A stretch of 12,370 nucleotides of DNA. Source: Actinomycetota bacterium. Lineage in GTDB: Bacteria > Actinomycetota > Actinomycetes > Nanopelagicales > Nanopelagicaceae. Position numbers and translations under genes: made by a program. This document shows, one piece after another, positions 5,800-12,370 of the stretch. The stretch covers positions 1 to 12,370 of the forward strand of contig WLDZ01000018.1 of the NCBI GenBank assembly GCA_009704515.1, written 5' to 3'. Below the pieces are notes generated by a model that ran no database searches, was not told where the DNA came from, and saw only the letters and a list, made by a program, of their open reading frames with translations. Every line of letters starts with the position of its first letter. Position 1 is the first letter of the stretch.

Positions 5800-8457
5800 A
5801 TGAGCAAAAATTCCCTCGGTTCCGCCAAGAAACTCTCAGTTCTTGGGGGCGAGTATGAGATTTTTGATATCTCGCAGATTGAGGGAGCTAGCAATCTCCC
5901 ATTCTCCCTGAAAGTCCTTCTGGAGAATTTACTGCGCACCGAAGATGGCGCAAATATTACTGTCGACCACATCAAGGCCCTTGCCGGGTGGGATCCAAAT
6001 ATCGAGCCAGATACCGAAATTCAATTTACGCCGGCACGAGTGGTGATGCAGGACTTCACTGGCGTTCCTTGCATTGTGGATCTTGCAACAATGCGCGAAG
6101 CTATTGTTGAACTTGGCGGAGATCCTTCAAAGGTAAACCCATTAGCTCCAGCTGAGCTTGTAATCGATCACTCAGTTATCGCTGATGTTTATGGAACCAA
6201 AGATGCCTTTGAGAAAAATACAGATATTGATTATGAGCGCAATCGCGAGCGTTATCGTTTCTTGCGTTGGGGCCAAGGTGCATTTGATGAATTTAAGGTG
6301 GTACCACCAGGAACCGGAATCGTTCACCAAGTAAATATTGAATATCTTGCTCGCGTTGTAATGACACGAAAAGTGAATGGAACTCTACGAGCATATCCAG
6401 ATACCGTCGTTGGAACAGATTCACATACAACTATGGTCAACGGACTTGGTGTCCTCGGTTGGGGAGTCGGTGGCATTGAGGCAGAGGCTGCACTACTTGG
6501 CCAGCCTGTTTCAATGTTAATCCCTCGCGTTGTTGGATTTAAGTTAAGCGGCGCTCTCCCTGTTGGAACAACGGCAACAGATATGGCCCTTGTCATTACT
6601 GAGATGCTCCGTAAGCACGGTGTGGTTGGCAAGTTTGTTGAGTTCTACGGACCTGGCGTAAGTGCCGTTCCAATGGCGAACCGCACAACAATCGGCAACA
6701 TGTCACCAGAATATGGTTCAACATGCGCCATCTTCCCTATTGATGAAGAGACGCTTCGCTACCTTCGCTTAACGGGCAGAAGTGAAGAACAAGTTGCACT
6801 TGTAGAGCAATACACGAAGGCGCAAGGGATGTGGTTTGACCCAGCTGCAACTCCTAGATACTCCGAACATATCGAACTCGATCTTTCGACAGTTGTTTCA
6901 TCTATTGCCGGACCTAAGCGCCCGCAAGATCGCATTTCACTCACAGAATCAAAGAGTAAGTTCTCTGAAATTCTTCCTTCATATTTCTCAGATAAGACAG
7001 GTAAGGATGCCTACCCAGTAACAGTAGGAGCGAATAAGACAACCATTAAGAATGGTGATGTTGTTATTGCGTCAATTACATCCTGTACCAACACATCAAA
7101 TCCATCTGTAATGATTGGTGCGGCGTTGCTTGCGAAGAAAGCGGTTGAAAAAGGCTTGAAATCAAAGCCTTGGGTAAAGACCACTTTGGCACCAGGTTCT
7201 AAAGTCGTTACAGATTATTACGATCGCTCAGGCCTGACTCCTTATATGGAGGAACTTGGCTTTAACCTTGTTGGTTATGGATGCGTCACCTGTATCGGAA
7301 ACTCAGGACCACTCCCAGTTGAGATTAGCCGAGAGATTAATGGACATGACTTGGCAGTTACCGCAGTGCTCTCAGGCAACCGAAACTTTGAAGGTCGAAT
7401 TAGTCCTGATGTGAAGATGAACTATCTTGCATCACCCCCACTAGTTGTTGCCTATGCAATTGCAGGAACAATGAATCACGACTTTGAAAAAGACTCTTTG
7501 GGTAATGATAAAGATGGGAATCCTGTTTTCCTCAAAGATATTTGGCCATCAGCTCATGAAATCCAGAGCGTTATTGATTCCTCAATTTCCTCAGAGATGT
7601 TTAAGAAGGATTACGCAAGCGTCTTTGAAGGAGATCATCGCTGGAAGTCACTTGATACTCCTACTGGCAAAACATTTGAGTGGGATCCACAATCGACATA
7701 TGTTCGCAAACCTCCTTACTTTGATGGAATGCCAGCGGAGCCAGCACCAGTACAAGACATTTCTGGTGCCCGTGTTCTAGCTATTCTTGGTGACTCAGTA
7801 ACAACGGACCATATTTCACCAGCTGGAAATATCAAAGCAGATTCTCCAGCAGGAAAATATCTAGAAGCAAATGGTGTTGATAAGAAAGACTTCAACTCAT
7901 ACGGATCTCGTCGCGGAAATCACGAAGTGATGATTCGTGGAACTTTTGCAAATATTCGTCTTAAGAATCTTCTGCTCGATGGAGTCGAGGGCGGCTTTAC
8001 ACGCAACTTCCTAGATGGAGGAGCGCAAGCAACAATCTATGATGCTTCAGTCAGTTATCAGAGCGCTGGTATTCCATTAGTAATTCTTGCAGGAAAAGAA
8101 TATGGATCAGGTTCATCACGCGACTGGGCGGCTAAGGGAACGGCGCTCTTAGGAGTGCGCGTTGTCATCGCTCAATCATTTGAGCGGATTCACCGATCTA
8201 ATCTCATCGGAATGGGAGTACTGCCGCTGCAATTCCGTGATGGCGAAAGCGCTCAATCCTTAGGACTCACAGGGGAAGAGAGCTTCAACGTATCCGGCAT
8301 CTCAGCGCTCAACCATTCTGGAGTACCAAAAGAGGTAGAGGTCACAGCTGGTGATAAGAAGTTCACCGCAATCGTGCGCATAGATACCCCAGGTGAGGCA
8401 GATTATTATCGCCACGGTGGAATCATGCAGTTCGTCCTCCGACAATTGCGCGGGTAA
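5800..8457 (+). CDS. acnA: Aconitate hydratase A (aconitase, IRP1/AcnA type)
   Basis: Interconverts citrate and isocitrate through cis-aconitate in the TCA cycle; cytoplasmic [4Fe-4S] enzyme. The 885-aa length is normal for the AcnA/IRP1 type. The three cluster cysteines are C429 (TSCTNTSNP) and C495/C498 ([12 protein letters not shown]), with the same spacing (66 and 3) as in IRP1. Other family blocks are seen: [20 protein letters not shown], the swivel-domain block [20 protein letters not shown] and [16 protein letters not shown] with substrate-binding Ser/Arg. The ATG at 5800 gives the usual N-terminus (a short tail, then [14 protein letters not shown]) and has a good Shine-Dalgarno. It lies 32 nt after the methyltransferase stop, behind a perfect palindrome that probably regulates it. 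dxs follows after 14 nt. Confidence 0.97.
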   Translation: MSKNSLGSAKKLSVLGGEYEIFDISQIEGASNLPFSLKVLLENLLRTEDGANITVDHIKALAGWDPNIEPDTEIQFTPARVVMQDFTGVPCIVDLATMREAIVELGGDPSKVNPLAPAELVIDHSVIADVYGTKDAFEKNTDIDYERNRERYRFLRWGQGAFDEFKVVPPGTGIVHQVNIEYLARVVMTRKVNGTLRAYPDTVVGTDSHTTMVNGLGVLGWGVGGIEAEAALLGQPVSMLIPRVVGFKLSGALPVGTTATDMALVITEMLRKHGVVGKFVEFYGPGVSAVPMANRTTIGNMSPEYGSTCAIFPIDEETLRYLRLTGRSEEQVALVEQYTKAQGMWFDPAATPRYSEHIELDLSTVVSSIAGPKRPQDRISLTESKSKFSEILPSYFSDKTGKDAYPVTVGANKTTIKNGDVVIASITSCTNTSNPSVMIGAALLAKKAVEKGLKSKPWVKTTLAPGSKVVTDYYDRSGLTPYMEELGFNLVGYGCVTCIGNSGPLPVEISREINGHDLAVTAVLSGNRNFEGRISPDVKMNYLASPPLVVAYAIAGTMNHDFEKDSLGNDKDGNPVFLKDIWPSAHEIQSVIDSSISSEMFKKDYASVFEGDHRWKSLDTPTGKTFEWDPQSTYVRKPPYFDGMPAEPAPVQDISGARVLAILGDSVTTDHISPAGNIKADSPAGKYLEANGVDKKDFNSYGSRRGNHEVMIRGTFANIRLKNLLLDGVEGGFTRNFLDGGAQATIYDASVSYQSAGIPLVILAGKEYGSGSSRDWAAKGTALLGVRVVIAQSFERIHRSNLIGMGVLPLQFRDGESAQSLGLTGEESFNVSGISALNHSGVPKEVEVTAGDKKFTAIVRIDTPGEADYYRHGGIMQFVLRQLRG

Positions 8458-8459
8458 CT

Positions 8460-8465
8460 TAGACT
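8460..8465 (+). promoter_or_regulatory. Putative -10 box (TAGACT) for leaderless dxs mRNA
   Basis: TAGACT lies in the 14-nt acnA-dxs gap and is followed by 6 nt and then the dxs ATG, which has no Shine-Dalgarno. CCGACA at 8439-8444 could be a poor -35 with a short 15-nt spacer. dxs may therefore have its own promoter besides read-through from acnA. Confidence 0.45.
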
Positions 8466-8471
8466 ACGAAC

Positions 8472-10388
8472 ATGTTGGAATCTCTCCGCGACCCTGCGGA
8501 ACTCAAAGGGCTCAGCGCCACGGAATTGGCTGAGCTCTCCCAAGAGATTCGCGATTTTCTTGTTGCAAAAGTTTCACGCACAGGGGGACATCTTGGTCCC
8601 AACCTAGGAGTTGTCGAACTCACTCTCTCACTGCATAGAACTTTTCAATCTCCGAAAGATTTAATCCTCTTTGATACTGGCCACCAGAGCTATGTTCATA
8701 AGATGGTCACTGGTCGTGCCGATCAATTTGATTCTTTGCGTCAACGCGGGGGATTAGCAGGTTATCCAAGCCGTAGTGAATCTGTTCACGATGTCATTGA
8801 AAACTCTCACGCTTCCACTGCACTTTCATGGGGCGACGGAATTTCTCGTGGCTTCGCGATGACAGGACAGAATGATCGCCATGTAGTTGTTGTAGTTGGA
8901 GATGGCGCTCTCACTGGAGGTATGTCCTGGGAAGCTCTCAATAACATTGCAACTGCGGGCGAACGTAAACTGGTGATTGTAGTTAACGACAATGAGCGTT
9001 CTTATTCACCTACTATCGGCGGGCTAGCATCACATCTGGCAACACTTCGCTTAACACAAGGGTATGAGCGATTCCTTGATTGGGGTAAGGAAGTACTTCA
9101 GAAGACCCCCGTCGTTGGTACTCCAATCTTTGAAACTCTTCATGGAGTCAAAAAGGGCATTAAAGATGTGATCGCTCCGCAAGGTATGTTTGAAGATTTA
9201 GGTTTGAAATATATTGGGCCGATCGATGGACACGATATTGCTGCCATGGATAAAGCTCTGGAGCAGGCGAAAGAATTTGGCGAACCAGTCCTTGTTCACG
9301 TAATCACCGAAAAAGGTCGTGGGTACAGTCCAGCAATCGCTGATGAGGCAGAGAAGTTCCACGCTGTTGGAATCGTTAACCCTGAGACTGGACTTCCAAA
9401 GAACAAGAGTGCAATCTCTTGGACCGATACTTTTGCATCTGAAATCGTAGAGATAGGTAAAGAACGCGAAGATATTGTTGCAATAACTGCTGCGATGCTT
9501 GGCCCTACGGGACTAGATAAGTTCCAGGAAGCATTTCCATCGCGCACAATTGATGTGGGAATCGCAGAGCAGCATGCTGTCACAAGTGCAGCAGGTCTTG
9601 CATACACAGGCCTTCATCCAGTTGTTGCGGTCTATTCAACATTCCTCAATCGCGCATTCGATCAGTTACTACTTGATGTTGCTCTCCATGGTGCAGGGGT
9701 TACCTTCGTGCTTGATCGCTCTGGAATTACCGGTGATGATGGACCTTCCCATCACGGCATTTGGGATTTAGCACTCACTGGAATCGTACCGACTCTTGAA
9801 GTTGCAGCGCCTCGTGATGGTGCTCGTCTGCGTCAAGCTTTACGTGAGGCTGTCCAAGTCAATGATCGACCAACTCTTATACGCTTTCCAAAAGGTGCCG
9901 TACAAGCCGATATTCCTGCCTTTGAAACTCGCGATGGAGTCGATGTTTTGTATCGAGGCGAGAGTGCAGATGTTTTAGTAATTAGCGTCGGCGCAATGGC
10001 TGCGATTGCAGTTGAAGCAGCTTCACAAGCTTATCGAGAAGGCGTTGGAGTTACTGTGGTCGATCCACGTTGGGTTAAGCCGTTGCCGCAATCACTTATT
10101 ACGATGGCACAGCGTTACAAGAGCGTTGTAGTACTCGAAGACGGAATCCGTCATGGCGGTATCGCCTCTTCGCTTTCTGAGATGTTTAGAGATGCTCGCT
10201 TAGAGATTGCGATTCACAGCATCGGTGTTCCACTCGAATTTATCGAGCACTCAAAGCGTGGCGAAATCCTAGAAGATCTAGGAATTACTTCTCAGCAGAT
10301 TGCCCGTGAAATTGTAGAGTGGAGCTCTACTTCAATACCGATGCAATTCCCGGAGCGTGAAAACGCTGACCGGAAACCTTCTCACTGA
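8472..10388 (+). CDS. dxs: 1-deoxy-D-xylulose-5-phosphate synthase
   Basis: Condenses pyruvate with glyceraldehyde 3-phosphate (TPP- and Mg-dependent, releasing CO2) as the first step of the MEP isoprenoid pathway. The 638-aa chain is full length. Visible: H40 in [12 protein letters not shown]71 in [11 protein letters not shown]113, the TPP/Mg site GDGALTGG (143-150) with N172/N174, H297, the TPP-activating E366 in [10 protein letters not shown], and the substrate-binding stretch [15 protein letters not shown] (415-429). The C-terminal transketolase domain is also intact ([11 protein letters not shown]). The last about 20 residues (619-638) lie beyond the usual family end and are encoded antisense to the end of fadJ. 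Apart from the putative -10 box there is no translation signal before the ATG. Confidence 0.97.
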   Translation: MLESLRDPAELKGLSATELAELSQEIRDFLVAKVSRTGGHLGPNLGVVELTLSLHRTFQSPKDLILFDTGHQSYVHKMVTGRADQFDSLRQRGGLAGYPSRSESVHDVIENSHASTALSWGDGISRGFAMTGQNDRHVVVVVGDGALTGGMSWEALNNIATAGERKLVIVVNDNERSYSPTIGGLASHLATLRLTQGYERFLDWGKEVLQKTPVVGTPIFETLHGVKKGIKDVIAPQGMFEDLGLKYIGPIDGHDIAAMDKALEQAKEFGEPVLVHVITEKGRGYSPAIADEAEKFHAVGIVNPETGLPKNKSAISWTDTFASEIVEIGKEREDIVAITAAMLGPTGLDKFQEAFPSRTIDVGIAEQHAVTSAAGLAYTGLHPVVAVYSTFLNRAFDQLLLDVALHGAGVTFVLDRSGITGDDGPSHHGIWDLALTGIVPTLEVAAPRDGARLRQALREAVQVNDRPTLIRFPKGAVQADIPAFETRDGVDVLYRGESADVLVISVGAMAAIAVEAASQAYREGVGVTVVDPRWVKPLPQSLITMAQRYKSVVVLEDGIRHGGIASSLSEMFRDARLEIAIHSIGVPLEFIEHSKRGEILEDLGITSQQIAREIVEWSSTSIPMQFPERENADRKPSH

Positions 10389-12370
10389 CACCTGTTCTAT
10401 CTAGATAAGGCAAGATTCCGCCAAGATGCATTGGCCATCCTGCTCCCATCAACATACATAGATCAATCTCAGCGGGAGTTTTAACAACACCCTCATCGAG
10501 CATCATCCGAGCCTCTTCTGCTAAGGCGTGAAGCGCGCGATCTGATACCTCTTCTGCCGTAGATGGCGTTGATCCCTTATGAATCAAGGCAAGCGCCGCA
10601 GGATTGGCGCTAACTGTTCCGTCATCACCTTTAACATAGAAAGTCTTAACGCCCTCCTTCACCATCGCTTGCATAGTAGGGGAGATGCGATATCGAGGAC
10701 CGAGATTTTCATGGAGCGTCTCGGCAACATGAAGCGCAACTCCTGGGCCAACTAAGCCAAGGAGTTCAAATGGACTCATAGGGAATCCGATTGATCGCAT
10801 GGCGTTATCGGCAACAGAAGGATCTGTACCTTCATCTACCGCATCAGTGATTTCTCCCATAAAGCGGGTAAGCAGTCGGTTGACCACAAATCCTGGGGCA
10901 TCCTTACAAATAATCATCGTCTTCTTAAGATTCTTACCAACTTCAACTGCAGTCGCAGTTGTTGCATCATCTGTATGAGATGTTCGAGCAATCTCAAGAA
11001 GTGGCATTACTGCAACAGGGTTAAAGAAGTGAAAACCTACAACTCGCTCTGGGTTTTTCATGCCAGTACTCATCTTCTCTACAGAGAGCGACGAGGTGTT
11101 GGTCGCTAGAACACACTCTGGAGAAACGATTGCCTCGAGTGATTTAAATAGCTCCTGCTTTAGCGAAAGCTCTTCGAAGATGGCTTCGATTACAAAATCA
11201 CAACCAGCGTAGATAGATTTATCTGCAGAACCACTGACTAAACCAGCGAGACGAGCCGCAGCTTCAGCGCTCATCCGTTTCTTCTCTACCAGTTTCTGCA
11301 ATTCAGCCTTGACCCAAGCGACGCCCTTATCTGCACGCTCTTGATCAATATCGGTCATAACCACAGGACACTTAAGGTTTCGTACAAGGAGAAGGGCTAA
11401 TTGCGATGCCATGAGTCCTGCGCCGACGACTCCTACCTTATTCACCTTGCGGGCTAGATTAGATTTTGGTGCGCCCTCAACTTTCTTCTTCTTCTTTTGA
11501 ATAAGGTTAAATGCATAAAGGGATGCACGAAGTGGATCAGACATTGTGAGATCCGCTAGAGCCTGATCTTCTGCATCAAAACCTGCCCCACGCGTATTGG
11601 TCTTTGCAGCAGCTATGAGTTCGAGCGCTGTGCGTGGCGCTGCTAAATCTGCGCCACCAAATTTTTTGTGAGCCGCCGCTTTTCCGGTAGCTAGCGCGCT
11701 ATCCCATGCAGGATCTGAGCTGTAATCCTTACGCTCGATTTTCGTGCTGCCAGAGAGAATAGCTGCAGCGAAAGCTACTGATTTTTCTAGAAAATCTGCT
11801 GGCTCAAAGACTGCATCTACGACTCCAAGGCCAAGGGCATCCTTAGCTTTCATCATCGTATTGTTATTGAGCGCGTTGAGCATAATTACCTGAACAGCCT
11901 TCTCTGGGCCGATCAGTTTGGGGAGAATTGTCGCTCCGCCCCAACCTGGTACTAATCCCAGAAATACTTCAGGCAATCCAGTAAATGCGGTTGCGCAAAG
12001 TGTGCGGTAGTTGCAGTGAAGACCGATCTCAAGTCCGCCACCGAGTGCAAGCCCATTAATAAAGGCGAAGGTTGGAACTTTAGATTCATCGAGGCGACGG
12101 AAGATATCGTGGCCCAGTTTTCCGATAGCAAGTGCCTGCGCACGATTATTGAGAAATGAGAGTGCAGATAAATCCGCACCTGCAGCAAAGATAAATGGCT
12201 TTCCTGTTACTGCAATAGCTGATGGGTTATGCGAAAGTGCCTCAGTGATTGCAGCATCAAGTGATGCAAGTGATTGAGGCCCGAGCGTATTGGGACGATT
12301 GTGATCGTGGCCATTATCAAGGGTGATAAGCGCAAGAGTGCCTTTATGGCCAAATGGCGCCAGATCAATA
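10327..12370 (-). CDS. fadJ: Fatty-acid oxidation multifunctional protein: enoyl-CoA hydratase + 3-hydroxyacyl-CoA dehydrogenase (5' end outside window)
   Basis: Catalyses two steps of beta-oxidation: hydration of 2-enoyl-CoA, then NAD-dependent oxidation of 3-hydroxyacyl-CoA. 680 residues are visible and the frame is open to the window edge; the few missing N-terminal residues lie beyond it. A TTG at 11974-11976 is internal, because the upstream frame encodes crotonase sequence. Numbering from the first visible residue: crotonase domain 1-190 with FAAGADLSA (61-69), [12 protein letters not shown] with E114, and [14 protein letters not shown] with E134, so both hydratase glutamates are kept. 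A basic linker QKKKKKVEG follows. The dehydrogenase has the NAD loop G-A-G-L-M-A (316-321), H447 in GFHFFNP, E459 and N497 (PGFVVNRLL), then two C-terminal helical domains. It ends [12 protein letters not shown] and overlaps dxs tail to tail. No thiolase gene is in view. It resembles the shorter actinobacterial FadB/FadJ form; the symbol is by family. Confidence 0.93.
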   Translation of the reverse strand, partial: IDLAPFGHKGTLALITLDNGHDHNRPNTLGPQSLASLDAAITEALSHNPSAIAVTGKPFIFAAGADLSALSFLNNRAQALAIGKLGHDIFRRLDESKVPTFAFINGLALGGGLEIGLHCNYRTLCATAFTGLPEVFLGLVPGWGGATILPKLIGPEKAVQVIMLNALNNNTMMKAKDALGLGVVDAVFEPADFLEKSVAFAAAILSGSTKIERKDYSSDPAWDSALATGKAAAHKKFGGADLAAPRTALELIAAAKTNTRGAGFDAEDQALADLTMSDPLRASLYAFNLIQKKKKKVEGAPKSNLARKVNKVGVVGAGLMASQLALLLVRNLKCPVVMTDIDQERADKGVAWVKAELQKLVEKKRMSAEAAARLAGLVSGSADKSIYAGCDFVIEAIFEELSLKQELFKSLEAIVSPECVLATNTSSLSVEKMSTGMKNPERVVGFHFFNPVAVMPLLEIARTSHTDDATTATAVEVGKNLKKTMIICKDAPGFVVNRLLTRFMGEITDAVDEGTDPSVADNAMRSIGFPMSPFELLGLVGPGVALHVAETLHENLGPRYRISPTMQAMVKEGVKTFYVKGDDGTVSANPAALALIHKGSTPSTAEEVSDRALHALAEEARMMLDEGVVKTPAEIDLCMLMGAGWPMHLGGILPYLDRTGVSEKVSGQRFHAPGIASVLK

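Noticed and set aside
11481..11499. Short CTT/AAG repeat, possible slippage site
   Set aside because: It encodes the Lys-rich linker between the two fadJ domains, a basic linker that is common in this family; the frame continues intact on both sides.
11952..12188. 78-codon minus-strand frame near the right edge, possibly a frameshifted fadJ start
   Set aside because: The other minus frame encodes a continuous crotonase domain up to the window edge, so no frameshift or separate gene is needed.
1..12370. Mobile element, defence system, biosynthetic cluster or CRISPR
   Set aside because: All genes are core actinobacterial families; I saw no transposase, integrase, nuclease, terminal inverted repeats, spaced direct repeats or tRNA-like att site.

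Overview
This is a core housekeeping stretch of an actinobacterial chromosome. Base composition looks like mid-to-upper 40s % GC by eye, which is low for the phylum. Gene spacing is extremely tight: the longest stretch without a gene is about 110 bases, so there is no 300-base gap to describe. I see no mobile element, phage gene, tRNA/rRNA or CRISPR. The gene families and their order (RNA methyltransferase, ceoB/ceoC TrkA pair, DUF3159, dut, DUF3093, DUF4193) match the block known from Mycobacterium and Streptomyces. Low GC plus compaction suggests a streamlined actinobacterium such as a freshwater acI/Nanopelagicales lineage. That placement is an inference from composition and layout, not a demonstrated fact.

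Layout, left to right. The 3' part of hflX (+) is followed by a structured leader and a DUF4193 zinc-ribbon gene (+). A DUF3093 membrane-protein gene (-) meets DUF4193 tail to tail with an 8-bp gap. Divergent from DUF3093 is a translationally coupled operon (+): PaaI-type thioesterase, dut (dUTPase) and DUF3159. Its end meets the two-gene ceoB-ceoC operon (-), which encodes single RCK/TrkA potassium-uptake regulatory proteins. Only 31 bp from ceoB, and divergent from it, lies a TRAM-domain RNA m5U methyltransferase gene (+), then acnA (aconitase, +) and dxs (DXP synthase, +). The dxs 3' end overlaps, in antisense, the 3' end of a large fatty-acid-oxidation gene fadJ/fadB (-), whose 5' end runs out of the window.

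Functionally the window mixes nucleotide hygiene (Dut), ribosome rescue/RNA modification (HflX, methyltransferase), potassium regulation, the TCA cycle (aconitase), isoprenoid supply (Dxs) and beta-oxidation (FadJ). There is no sign that these form one dedicated pathway.

The most interesting signals are regulatory. Five of the starts that head a transcription unit or lack an SD carry a TANNNT -10 box 6-7 nt before the ATG, which suggests leaderless mRNAs. The starts without that signature carry a Shine-Dalgarno sequence or are stop-start coupled. A perfect 9-2-9 palindrome sits between the methyltransferase stop codon and the acnA start. I found no convincing undescribed multi-gene system.
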